A stretch of 64,000 bases of DNA from Cyanoderma ruficeps (GCA_008694505.1 VZDJ01000623.1:3406442-3470441), one strand, 5' to 3'. Shown: positions 25,490 through 36,645, numbered from the stretch's first letter. Numbers and translations: made by a program. Notes: a model not told the origin generated them from the letters alone.

Positions 25490-25750
25490 TGTTAGATGAG
25501 ATAGGACTGCAGGGATGTCCCTTGCTCCAGTGTCAGAGTCCAGGGCATCCCTTTGGGCACTCTGGAAGGTCAGGGACCTCAGCAGAGATGTTGGGACCCA
25601 AGCAAGAGGATTTGAATCCTGGACAGGGGGGTCTGGAACCTGTCCAGGGGGGTTGGAGACCCTGGCAAGAGCCCAGGAAGACATTGTCTTTGATTTCAGT
25701 CCATGGGAAAGGCTTCCAACACTGAGAGAGGAATTGCAAGTCACAACAGT
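25490..25750 (+). other. G-rich stretch upstream of LTR, possible retroviral internal remnant
   Basis: Purine/G-rich sequence with repeated 'caggggggt' words and a perfect 10-bp inverted repeat (CCTGGACAGG at 25618-25627, CCTGTCCAGG at 25639-25648). Its composition differs from the flanking unique DNA and it directly abuts the LTR-like element, so it may be part of the same insertion. No gag, pol or env motif is visible. The link is inference. Confidence 0.25.
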
Positions 25751-26170
25751 GTGAAAAACAGTAGTTTAGCTTATCACAGGGTGGAAAATTGTGTAGTTTT
25801 GGGGTTCTTAGAATGGAGGTGAATAGGAGCAAGATGGAGGATTCTGAGCAGTGCCCTGAGTTCTTCTTCTTCTCCTTCGGTCTCCATCTTCTGCTGTGAT
25901 GGTGGCACAAAGTAGTTCAAGAAGATTAGGTCAGAGTAGAGGTGACCTTTTTAGTATAGGTGATAGGTACTGGTATGTAATTGTAAACAAGAGACATGTA
26001 ATTATCAGTGTAAGAGGGCAGCCCCATCGAGGGGGAGCCGCCTGTGTCCGCGCTGCTGAACGGACCTTGGCTGGGCACAGAGAAAATTGTAACATAAGAA
26101 ATAATAAACAACACAAGAAACCTTGAGAAACAAGAACTTGAAGACTCTGTTTCATTCTTGCATCTGGCTC
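25751..26170 (+). mobile_element. Probable endogenous-retrovirus LTR (solo)
   Basis: Starts with 'tgtgaaaaacagtagttta' and carries a purine-rich 'gagcaagatggaggattc' segment, a pyrimidine-rich 'cttcttcttctccttcgg' segment, a short GC-rich block near 26024-26070 unlike its surroundings, and a polyadenylation signal AATAAA at 26103-26108. It then runs through 'gacttgaagactctg'-type sequence to the right end. This U3-R-U5-like layout and the TG start fit an avian endogenous retrovirus LTR, and the wording resembles LTRs widespread in songbirds. No internal retroviral coding sequence follows and no clear target-site duplication was found, so the exact right end is uncertain. Most likely a solo LTR left by recombination. 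Confidence 0.65.
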
Positions 26171-29100
26171 AGGCCTTTTGAGAGGGCAAGAGACTCAAAA
26201 CCACCTGATACTCAGGTGTAGAAACCCGAGACTCCAGTATTTCCCAACTTTGCATATTGATGGCATTCCCTCTTTAAAAAGCAGCTTTACAGGTGTGCAT
26301 TTTACCATCCACATCCATCTGGGACATGGGGTTTGGGCTGAAGCAGTTTTCCATGATATGGGCACAAGTGCTCTACCGCATCTCTGCCCCTCTACCCCTG
26401 CCCCAGAACTTATGTCTTCAGTCCTGGTTGCTTCTTCCCCAACTCCTTTCTCCTGCCCTAATCCTCTGTCCACATCCTCCCCTCCCCCTAGACTGTTTAT
26501 TCCAGCTCAGATTGTGTTTCTCTTCCACTTGTGCCTTATTTTCCACGCTGCTGCAGGTGTCAGCAGGGATCCCAGGGATGCAGCACAGGCTTCCTGACTC
26601 ACACACTGGGAGTCACCAGTTCAATAGAGACAAGAACAGATCCTGGCTTAAAGCTCAGATGAGCAGGTTCCAGCCTAGATGTTTCTCAGACATCCCTACC
26701 AGGGTGCCATCAGTAGCAGTAGAAATGCCACAAAATACCAGTGAGAGTGTGAGCATGGAGGCCCTGGTGCCATGGAGAGGTGTCTGATGTTATGAAGACA
26801 CATTTAATTCCTCATCTCACCTGATCTCTCTCTAAAGACCACAATACATTAGTGGAGGGGTTGTGCCAGCCCTAATGAGGCTAAATATTGCCTTATTTGT
26901 GCCATATAATTATTTGGCCTGGTCATGGAATATTTGCTGAAAAGATTAGTCTTATAAGTAATTAGTCTTTCTGGAAAAGAATATCAATGGTACCAGATAA
27001 TACTCTAACTCCCTCTATCCAAAATAATTTAATCTCTTCCAAATTAAATCCATTTTTCTAAAGAAAAATTACTTCCACAGTATTATTCAGAACCTGGCCA
27101 TGGAGAGATTCAGCTTTATGATGAAGCAGTAATGATTTCACCTAACTTTGTATTTCAACTCCTAAGCTACTAGAATTAATTGAGCGTGTAATTAAGGAAG
27201 GGTTTTCTTACCAATATGATCATGCCTATAATTAAAATCTCACACAAATGTGTGTGTGGAAGAATAGGGCAGGGCAGAGAAGAGACCAAAGTGTCTGACA
27301 GGTTTACATCAAAGGACCTGAGCTCCTGCAGCTCTGAGCCAGAGGGAGGGGAGGAAGGGAAGACAGGACTGGCTGATAACTGACTTGATACATTGTTTTT
27401 GACTTCCTGTCTTCAAAGCCCCAAGTGGTTTGAGTGCTGTCTACCCAGGAGATGCCTTCTACCTTTAATGTTCCTTCAGCACAGCCAAGCTTTGCAAGTG
27501 TTTGTGCTACCAAGAGCAGAAGGGTGATGATATCTGCCTGTTTTCAGAGTGACTGGAATGGGTTTGGCTGCTGCTTTGGGCTGTGCCTCATCAGTGCTGT
27601 GGCCCAGGGGACCCCATGTCATGTCCTGAAGAGCCAGCACTTTCCTCTGCTGTTTGTTGCATGGGAGAGCCATGAACAAGATTTTGTGGGGGAAAAAAAA
27701 AAAAAAAGAAGTGGTGCATTTTCACTGCTGATATTTATACTGCATTTACTACTAAATCAGCCTTAAATAGCTGTTCAGCCTGTCATGTGGGACCCAAGGC
27801 AATGGCTCTGCCTCAGGACAGCTGCATTTGGGGAGATTTTCCTGTTCTGAACATGAGGAGATGTTGGGTGCTGAGAAGTTGCAACACAGCACTCCTGAAA
27901 CAGCTGAGCTCCTGCACAAAAGGAGCAAGGGCTTTCCCTAAAAAAACCCAAACAAATCATGAAAATGGGGACTTGGAGCTTGAAGAGAAGAAGGAATTGA
28001 GTCCCTGAACTGGTCTGCTGTGTGTTGAGACTGTATGAGGGAGGGGGAAATCCCTCCCTCATGGGATAACCAAGCCAAGGACCAAGACGCTGAGGAAACA
28101 CAGGTGTGGATGAATGATGCATGAAAGAAGCCATCCTGAAGAGGGAAAACTGCTCTCTCATTTGTTTGATATCTGCTGTGGTCAGGGAAACCGGACTGTG
28201 TATGTTTATTGACACTGTGATGTGTTTATAAATCCCATCAAAAAGACACCTGCATCTGTCCTCTGGTCTCCTCTGAACTGGAGCCACCTGAAGGGCTTGG
28301 GATTTTTGTCCTGCTGGTTGAATTCCAAATGTGGTCAGAGTTTTGGTCTCATATAGTGGTGGGGTTTATATTGGGATGTAGATAAAGGAGGCATGCAGGG
28401 AAAGTTAAGGTACATTAGGTGTGTGTTCTCAGGAAGAAAGCCCACACACCCAGCAGCAGATATATTTTACATTTATTTAAATCCAGTAAAATACTATACG
28501 ACAAAGCTGACCATTACTGAAGTCCATGCTGAGGTGCTTAGAGCTATGCTGGTATGAACTGGTTATGGATCAGACATTTTTTACATGAAATATGCATCAT
28601 GCAAGTGCTTTATTTCCTTCCATATAGTCCCAAACATTAAACACATGCAGTCCCTACCAACGCTGCCTTCAGAATAACCTAATATACCAGGCAGACGTGT
28701 AGGAGAGTTGTTTTCCTCCACAGATAGCTATCAGGCTGGCATTTTGGGGCAACCATCATTTTTTGCTTCATAATCATCTCACTCATATTTCTCTGATTTT
28801 TGCAGCTTTGCCGTATTTGCAGCAGTTAAGACTTTGTGACCTTCCCCAGGGAATGCAGCCTGTGATTCACAGCTAAAGAGTGGGTGTCTCTGTCTGAGTT
28901 CCGCTTTTGAAAAGGGTGGCAGATTGCCTCGACAACAGCTGCCATTAAGTAAAATACTTAATGAAATGACTGGGAAAATGAGTGCTCACCAGTGTATTTT
29001 CTCTGCACTTCCTAAAAATGCCTGTGACCCACATACTGAGCTAGCAAGCTATATGGTCTTAGTGCCATCATCATCAGCTTTCTTCCCTCCAGTCTGTGCC

Positions 29101-30975
29101 TTGCCATACTGGATTTTGAACATTATTATTAATTGTTATGTTGCTGTTATTGCTATGATTGCTATTACTAATTTCATTTTGGTACCTTTGTGGTCTTCGC
29201 ATAGCCCCTCAGGGTGCTTTTCTGTGAGGTCCCATGGAAGCCAAGAGAAGATCATTTGGTACTTTCAGGCAACCTCAGCCACAGGAAGATTTAGGGAATG
29301 TAAGACCTTCCTGGGCACCTCTGCTACAGCCTGGGTTTGCAGAGGCTGAGCAGGACACAGACAGTTGAGGCCAGGGTGCAGGATGGCTTGAGCTGGGACA
29401 TGGTGTCTGGACACTGGGAGGTGAGAAGGGCACAAGGAAGAAGTTCCTATTTCCATCCCCTGAAATATCCAGTGGTATTTGATACATATTGTGAGAGCTT
29501 TGGTCACCAAGGCACGCTGTGATCATTCCAGGCTCCATCACAACAGTGTGCCAAACCTGACTGCACCTCCCAGTGGTGTGGTCCCCATGCTGAGCTGGTG
29601 ATGGTAGAAAAAGGATCAAACTCTCTGTGACAGACAAAGCAACCCCAGCATTGTGATCATCCTGGTTCATCTCAGGGACTGTCTAATAGTCATGGGAGAG
29701 CTCAGTAAGGGCTGAACCCACTCAACCTGGTGTGCAGCCAAGGGTGGGTCCTAGGATAGGGTAGCCTGCACTCAGTTGTGCTCCTGAGAATGCTGAGAAT
29801 GGACAACACCTCCCAGGCTTTGGATCATGGATATAAACTGGAAACACTGGAATCTGAACCACAATCCTTCCTCCTTAAAAACTGAGGCAAAATGCTCCTA
29901 TTTCCTCCCAACTTTCAGCCAGGAGCATTTGGGGACAGGGATTGTGTTCTCATGATCCAGCACTAAGAATACAAGTCCCTGTGCTGGATTTTGAGCTTCC
30001 AGTGCTCTGCCATTCCCATTAGCAGTGCAGTGTCCGGCTCCTGCCCAGGATACACAGAGTTTCCTCTCCCTGGACAGTAAATAACCCACCCCTGCTGAGA
30101 CTGGGCACGAGTGCAGGGCCCAGTCAAGCATGGAACTCACTGCTCTGCTGCAAAGCACAGCCGGGGAGGAAAAATAACCTTTTGGTTTTATGTTCAGTGA
30201 TATATTGTCTTTAAATCTGAATGGGTTTAGGAAATGTTGCAGAACAGAAACTGCTCTGCCTTTCCAGAGGCATAATGTTATGGTACAGTTGTTCCAATGC
30301 TGAACTCTGCTCTGAGTTATGCCCCTACATCCTTTTTCCCAGGTATTTATAAAATTATGATTAACAGTAGCAGACACAGGACTTCATTATTTCTTGAATT
30401 GCCTTTCTTTTTTACTATCTACAAGCTCAGAGAATTACATATGGCCTCATTAACCTCTGTGTCAAACTGATAATAAGGCAGGGAAGGAGGTACCCCTTCA
30501 GCTGCTCGACAGCCTGTGCAGGGGCCCTGTGGAAGGGCTGCAGAGGGAACACCAGCACTTCCCAGTTCGTGCTATGAGCTTCATGTGTCTGTGGGTGATT
30601 GCACAGGAACCTGAAATGTTGTGTTTGTGTTTGTGTGCTCACTGCCCAGCTGAGGTGACTCCATCTGGGAGATCAGAAGCCCCAGAAACAGATGGCTTTG
30701 GAAATCTCACTCTGTCATTAGCACCGGTGTGTGTCTATCATGATGGGATGCTCAAAATGAGAGTGAAAAACACAGTTGTAGCCAAACAGGGATCTTAGAC
30801 TCCATAGGAGCAACGTGGATGCCTTTGGAGGGAGGGGGACAACTTTTGTCTTTTGATATTCTTAAAAACATCAGGACTGGTTTCACAACATACATGAAGG
30901 AATTATTCTGCCTCTTGGCTTCTACAAGAGTGCTGTAAAGTGATTTTAATATGCATAGCTGTCCAGACAGTGCAG
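26171..30975. other. Unique non-coding sequence with CNE-like block
   Basis: No gene recognised. The interval 26830-27240 is AT-rich with many TAATTA/ATTAAT words and looks like a conserved non-coding element. An A15 run lies at 27693-27707. The longest open frame of the window (170 codons, minus strand, 27775-28287) and another of 159 codons (minus, 29898-30377) resemble nothing known and have no exon context; I regard both as chance. Confidence 0.45.
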
Positions 30976-31352
30976 GATCCCTGTTGCCCTGAGCTTTCTA
31001 TCTTTTTGTCTTTCTGTAGAACTTTCTCACGCAGCTTTCCAGATGTTGCGGTCCGAAGCTGGGCGTGTCCCAATTTCAGGAACACTGAAATGAAGCTCAC
31101 ATCACGGCAGTGAGGAAAAACTCTTTTTAATTCAAATCTGACTCCAGTTTTTATACATATGTACAGAGGTCAAGAGATTGGCTACACAGGTCGCCATCTC
31201 TTCAACCTGGATGGTGGACATCACCATCAATCATTTCTTCTCTCACAGGAGAAGTATGTAAACATTCTAAGAATAGATATTGTTTTCATGAAGCTGTGTG
31301 AGAAAGTTCTACAGAAAGACAAAAAGACAGAAAGTTCAGGGCAATAGATCCC
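30976..31352 (-). mobile_element. Inverted-repeat element with LTR-like core
   Basis: Two arms of 55 nt, 30983-31037 and 31291-31345, are reverse complements with 51 of 55 positions matching by hand alignment. The 253-nt interior, read on the minus strand, has LTR-like promoter features: CCAAT (31181-31177), then TATAAAAACT (31155-31146), and a CA-ended block terminating at 31043. The arms could mean two head-to-head LTR starts, or a fold-back/MITE-like element with long terminal inverted repeats. No coding sequence of a transposase or retrovirus is present. The family is not identified. Confidence 0.55.
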
Positions 31353-33860
31353 AACCTGAACTTCTGCAGGATAGCTTGCGAGATTCAAGTTTAGAAATCT
31401 GTTCAAATGTTTTGCTGCATGCAGCTGCACAAAAACCCTGCTCATATAAACCATCCAAGAAGGGTGAAAGACTAAAGCAATCCACAGGTGTAACCCAGAC
31501 TCCAGACTTCACTTTCCCAGGGGTCATTTCTCCTCCTGATTTCATCCTCCAACAATCTCAAGGTCAGCTGTCACAGCCTTTGCTATTTAAGATTCTCAGG
31601 ATATAGTGTACTTCCCAAAGTTTCTCTGCTTTGAGCCACTGTGAACTTCTCTAAGCAAGGCACAAGGACAACTTAACCATTCTTTGTAAGAGATCCAGCG
31701 GTCAAAAACTAAGTGGCTTTGAAAGCAGAGCCAACAGGGTTTAACAAACCAACAGGAACACCAAGGGAGTTTGCTAATCCCCAAAATCTACAATAAACAG
31801 ATAAAGTTAATAAGATTCAATAAGCGAGAAACAGTCCCATTAATGCTTAAAGAGCACTATCTAAATACTACACACTTTATTTACTGAGTTCCCTTGCTGA
31901 GTTTGCTGTACACAGGAACACTCAAAATTCATTATCTTTGGATGCAAAGCTTAGTAAATTCGACAGTAATTAATCTCCATTTACCCTCCGCATGTGTTTC
32001 TGAACAGACGAAAAGTTCATTGAAAAAGTTCTTTCAGCTGCTCTGAAAGAGAAGCAGTGCTTTGATAAACAAAAAAGCACCAAACACAGGCTTCTGAAAG
32101 GAAAATAGAGCAGTAGCCAGTTCTGCGTGGTTCGAGCCAGGTGCTCATTGCAAATTCAGTAGCATGCACTGGCAAGAGTCAGCAGCAGAGGAACTGAAAT
32201 TACTGAAATTCTTATGCCAGTGTAATTTGCTGAAGGCGATGCACTGAGGGTTAAGGCAAATTGGGCATGTGTTGAGGATTATAAAACAAATTAAAATGGA
32301 GGCTAACAAAAGGAGTGTGATATTTATGCATTTCTTCATTCTTTTCACTTCGTGGTACTCAATCAACTTCACAGTCTTTTAAGGTGGCATGGAGACATTG
32401 CTATTGTGTACATTTATTTGCTCTGAAAACGGGAGCTCAGACATCCTAGGCTACAGAATTTAACTGGTTCTGGTATTATTTATAAGTACCTCTATTAACC
32501 TACCAAATATTTACGACCCATCCATTGCTTCTAATCAAGTGAAATTTAATCAACACAAAAAATCCAGTAACCTTCCTGTTCACTTAACTGCTTCAATTTT
32601 GATACATCAGCCCATTTTACCATGTATCTCTTCCATTTCCTTAGAATTCCTGCATCTGTGCACCCTGGTTATACAGAAGCAGAATGTTTTAATCACCCAC
32701 AGCTTGCTGCAGTGGAGTCCATTACATGGTGTAATGAGCTTAGTGCTTAATACCCAATTTACCAAATATTTTAAAGAGTTTCTAAAGTACCCACTGTATG
32801 ATCACCCAGCACAGCCCAGCAACCAAATGGCTTATTACCTTGTGGAATGAGAAACAAGTACTCTATGAAATATGCTCTTGGTTGTATATTCTCAGCCCTC
32901 TGCTGGCAAGCCCTGCCATGGAGCTGGTTGAAGAAGTGAGGACATGGTGTCCGTGTCTCTGTCCAGTGTCTCAGCTCCAGCCCTCCTGCACAACAAACTG
33001 GACTTTTTTAGTCAAGATGTGCCCACCTGTCCCTTTGTCAGCTCTGACGTGGAGTGACAACCTCTGTGAGCAGTAGGGACCAAAGAGCTCACAGCAATTT
33101 TATTTTCAAGTGCCACCACGAGATTCACCCAAGCCCACCTGCAGGGATTTAGACCTCATTTTAATTCCAGGGACCCTTGCACTTGGCTATGAGAGACAGA
33201 TGTAGGCTGTCCTCACCTGCTGGTGACAGACTGTGAGAAGTACCTGCAGAGTCAGCTCTTGCTCCTACTTACCCATGGAAACAGAGAAAAATGTTTGGCT
33301 TTAGTTTTCTGTCTAGATTTGAGCAGGCTAAATAGGGCTGCTTGGGACTCGAAGGATAAAACAGAGTCTTTATTTGCATTTCACTGGTAGGGAGATGTTT
33401 TCACACAGGTTCAAGCCTTGGAGGTCCCAGAAGCTCCAGGCTCTTTCCAGGCAGCTCTGCCTGAAATGACCAGAAACCCACTGTCCTTCACGTCACTGTG
33501 CAAACCAAAGGACAAAAAAACCTTCTAACTAGCCTCCAACAGTTTCAGCCTTAGTGTAAAATAAGTGACAACAGATGGGATCAGACAGAAGGGGAAATAG
33601 AGGAAGAAAACGAGGGAGTATCAGGGAGTGTGACAAGCAGGGGTCTCGGCACATTGGCAGCCTCACTGTTGTCAAGTTTTTTTGTGTGTAGTCATCACAT
33701 ATTAACGTTGTATTTGGGGAGTTAATAGATTTTACACTTGATTTTCTGGCAGAGAGCAGGGAGCCACTGCCAGCCATGAAGCATCTTGGAAATGAGATTA
33801 GTTTTCAAATCTATTCAAGTGATCTATGCACTGTTATTTCTCTGAAAGGTAAAGATGTAA
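31353..33860. other. Unique non-coding sequence
   Basis: The first few hundred bases (to about 31800) may still belong to the mobile insertion at 31 kb, since the inverted repeat ends inside an otherwise featureless stretch, but no boundary is visible. The rest is AT-rich unique sequence with no recognised gene; 32520-32860 has an open frame of 103 codons of unrecognised content. Confidence 0.4.
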
Positions 33861-33975
33861 GGGCCAAATCCTGATCTTTATTTCACAGAGTCTATTTGAA
33901 TATCTCCATCAGCTGCCATGGAACCACTCCAGATTAACAGCAACGTAACACCAACGTCAGGATCTGGATCTTCCA
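33861..33975. repeat. Ancient sauropsid MITE-like repeat relic
   Basis: Begins 'gggccaaatcctgatcttt' and continues with 'gccatggaaccactccagat', 'taacagcaacgtaacacc' and an inverted-type end 'gtcaggatctgg'. The two ends are near reverse complements of each other (GGGCCAAATCCTGAT against its mirror), as in a short terminal-inverted-repeat element. The pattern matches an old repeat I know from turtle, crocodilian and bird genomes; I do not give a family name because I cannot verify it. Confidence 0.55.
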
Positions 33976-34861
33976 GAGAATCCCGCTGATCTTACATCAT
34001 TGCAATAGCTGATTTAAAATCACATTTCTTTGACTTGAGAAGCTTTTCCCACACACAAAGGAGGTCAGGATCTCTCCCTTTCTCTAATATTAAGGCAGAT
34101 TGTGATCCAAAGGATCGTGTCTATATTCCCAAGCATACTCTTCTATAGGATCAATAAATTACCTGATAGTGGCAATTGAGATTACACTTTATGGATGGTG
34201 TTATATAGGATTTAAATCGCAGCTACGAAGCAGGTCAGAGGAACAAACAGAATACCCAGCCCTGTACCACTTCCCTTACTCTACTCTGTCATTTTTATAG
34301 CTTCACACATGCTGCAGGTGCTGATACTACACACGTCTGACTGTAATCCACACATCAGCCTGAGAGCACACCAGTCCTGGGAGACACTGCCTCCAGCAGT
34401 CCTTTCAAGCTTGGTTAAAGGAGCAGAATGGAAACATCAGCTAAAGTGATGAAAGTTACGTTTTCTAATAATGGAAATGAGATGGAAATGTTGGGCAGCT
34501 GATAGGGGTTTCCTCTATTATCTGATTTTTAAAAAATAATACTGAGAAATGTTTTACAAAGCCTACACATTAATGAATGTATTCCTAATGATGAGAGATA
34601 TGAATGGCTGGGTCTATAATCCCTTATAAATCTTTCATTCTAAAAACTGCCCATAGCATTGTTCTTGGTAATGGAGAGCTATATGAAGTTGTCAGGTTCT
34701 TTTTTAAATTATCAACTTACTGTTCAAGACAAAAAACCCTGAATTAAAGTGGAAAAAAAAATTACTCCCCTGGAGAATTGCAGTGCAGACATTTCCTGGC
34801 AAATTATTTTTATTTAAATCACTTCTCTTGGTTTTAATATTGAAAAGACTTAAATCATTGA
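33976..34861. other. Unique AT-rich sequence, possible conserved element
   Basis: No gene or repeat recognised. The interval 34420-34720 is AT-rich with ATTAATGAATG, TAATAATGG and TTTAAATTATC words, typical of enhancer-like conserved sequence, but conservation is unproven. Confidence 0.35.
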
Positions 34862-34990
34862 AAAGCCTTTAATTTAGGATAGTGGATGGCAGGGATGTAA
34901 TTGAGGAGATCAGACTAGCTGATCTGCTTCAGCACAGGGGCTGGACCAGACAATTTCTGAGAATTTTTTCAAGTCTGGCATTTATAGAAA
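34862..34990 (+). mobile_element. Diverged CR1 3' end relic
   Basis: Carries the CR1 3' landmark order 'cagactagctgatctgcttc', 'agcacaggggctggaccag' and a degraded 'ctgagaattttttcaagtc' where the consensus has the 'gaggtcccttccaac' motif. The terminal octamer repeat is lost. An old truncated copy of a different CR1 subfamily from those at 15 and 52 kb. Confidence 0.6.
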
Positions 34991-35389
34991 GCAACTCTTA
35001 GTCTGACTCTCCCTTCAAAACTGTTTGCATCTAAGACATACAAAGACACCCTGTTGCCAGCAGGAATTGCCACTGAATTCCAATTCTTCCAGTCTTGAGA
35101 TACAATACAACAGAGTTGGATTGAATGTGGTGATGGACTGAAATCAGAAGGATTTACCCAAGGCAGTTACCACATGGGATGGAGGCAGTGACTAAATAAA
35201 ATGCAATCAGGATTCAGTCTATTCCCCCAGGACCACAAAGAAATAATGGCATGGGAAGAAATTTTACAAACTAAACCATCACCGTTTTTTCTCTGTCTTT
35301 TCTCTGCTGGAATTCAAGTTTCTTTAAAAACTAGGATTACTGTCAAACCTTCCTTTAAAGAGAGTTGAGAGTGTAAGAAGGCAGCAGAC
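34991..35389. other. Unique non-coding sequence upstream of CpG island
   Basis: AT-rich with no recognisable feature; it is the left flank of the CpG-rich block. Confidence 0.45.
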
Positions 35390-36600
35390 AAGTGCAGCAA
35401 TTCCTTAGCTCTGCACACTCACTCTCTGTTACAGCCTTCTGGTCTGGGTCCACAAGAAGAGGTCTCCCACCCTGGCAGGGTGTTTCGGCACAAAATCACC
35501 CACTTTGGTTGTCCGTGCCCCCCTTGCTGCTGAAAACACCGTGCTGGGGTAGCCCGGTGTCCCCATCCGCCCCTGAGCCGCAGGTACGCCTTCCCCGGCT
35601 GCCTCCCCGGGGAGCACGCACAGACACACAGACACAATGAGAGCCTCCAGCTGGAAATTCAAACAAAAATATGGCTGTCTACTCCAAAAGGCAAACTCAT
35701 TTACAAAGGTCATCTCTGTCGAGGAAGAGTGATGCGTTGCTCCCCTCTCAGAGGCAACTGCTGTCGCTCCTCTACCGAGTTACATTCACGAGCGTAGTTT
35801 TGAAAAATAAGAAAGAAAAAAAGACAGAAAAGAAAAGGGACAAAAGCCCGGCAAGCCCCCTATTCAGAGAGCTAGCCCCGCAACTCCCCTTCCCTTCGTC
35901 GGGTAAATTGAGCTCCAAAAGACATTAACATCTTTCCCTACCTTCGTTCTCATCGGAGACAGAAGCCCTTCCATTTTGGTCCGATCCTCATGCCAATCCT
36001 CGTCCCCCAACTTAGTATCTCGTGCCCGTCTCAAGCATCCCACACGAACAAGAGCATGTCAGGGACCGCCAGCGACACCCTTCACGGGAGCTCAGCCAGC
36101 TGCCAACCTGCCAACTCGCAATCCTCAGCCGCGTGGAGCACCGTTCCTGGAGAGACCTTCCTCCCTCTCCCTCCTCTCTCGCTCTCTGTGCATAAATCTG
36201 CCCGCAGCTATGTTTGTACCATCGCGGCTGACAAACGATCCCTGCCTTACGTAATGCATTCAGCACAGGACGGGCGATCCCAGCCCAGCCCGGGGACCCG
36301 CTCGGCGGCAGCGCTGGCGGGGAAGGTGCGGGACTCTGCCCTGCCTATTGTCAGCCCGGGCGCCGCCGATGCTCCTCCGCTCTCCCCGCTAGCGAGAGGA
36401 AAGCACCGAGAAAACTTCGTCACCGTGGAAGAATCGCGGATTCCCCGGTGCTGACTTAAAAGGGTGTAATCCTCGTTCCAAGCCTCAGCCCAGGAGGTTT
36501 TCCCTGCTCGGGGAGCGCCAACAGTTGGAGCATTTTCTGCTGGGCGCGTTTTACTGTCAGCGAGTGACCAAACCCACGCTGAAAGGGAGTTCCTGTCAAT
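35390..36600. promoter_or_regulatory. CpG island, candidate promoter / first exon region
   Basis: This is the only long CpG-rich block in the window. By hand count 24 CpG dinucleotides occur in 36241-36480 alone, in contrast to the CpG-poor flanks; a second dense part lies at 35500-35640. In vertebrates such blocks mark promoters. A perfect TTACGTAA palindrome sits at 36247-36254. Possible splice donors include CAG|GTACGC (after 35583, plus strand) and AAG|GTGCGG (after 36325, plus strand); neither direction is favoured. The open frames here (up to 154 codons) are expected from GC-rich sequence and match no known protein. The transcript could be a coding gene with a non-coding first exon or a long non-coding RNA. 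Confidence 0.65.
36247..36254. promoter_or_regulatory. TTACGTAA palindrome, PAR-bZIP/NFIL3-type site
   Basis: Exact match to the core palindrome bound by PAR-bZIP factors (DBP, TEF, HLF) and by NFIL3/E4BP4. It lies within the CpG-rich block. The flanks are C on the left and T on the right, so the preferred outer base is met on one side only. Binding is inference. Confidence 0.4.
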
Positions 36601-36620
36601 TGTCAGCCGGGAATTCAGGG

Positions 36621-36645
36621 AGAGAAAGAAAGAAAGAAAGAAAAG
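36621..36645 (+). repeat. (GAAA)n microsatellite
   Basis: Five GAAA-type units directly at the right edge of the CpG-rich block. Simple repeat. Confidence 0.9.

Noticed and set aside
26293..26787. 164-codon open frame, plus strand, Pro/Leu-rich
   Set aside because: Two overlapping plus-strand frames are open at once over a C/T-rich stretch, which indicates composition rather than coding.
27775..28287. Longest open frame (170 codons, minus strand)
   Set aside because: No resemblance to a known protein, no splice or promoter context, and the length is within chance for 64 kb in six frames.
29898..30377. 159-codon open frame, minus strand
   Set aside because: Unrecognised sequence with no exon signals; another frame overlaps it on the opposite strand nearby.
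35990..36454. 154-codon open frame in the CpG island
   Set aside because: GC-rich sequence is poor in stop codons; the Ser/Pro-rich product matches nothing known and another frame is open in parallel.
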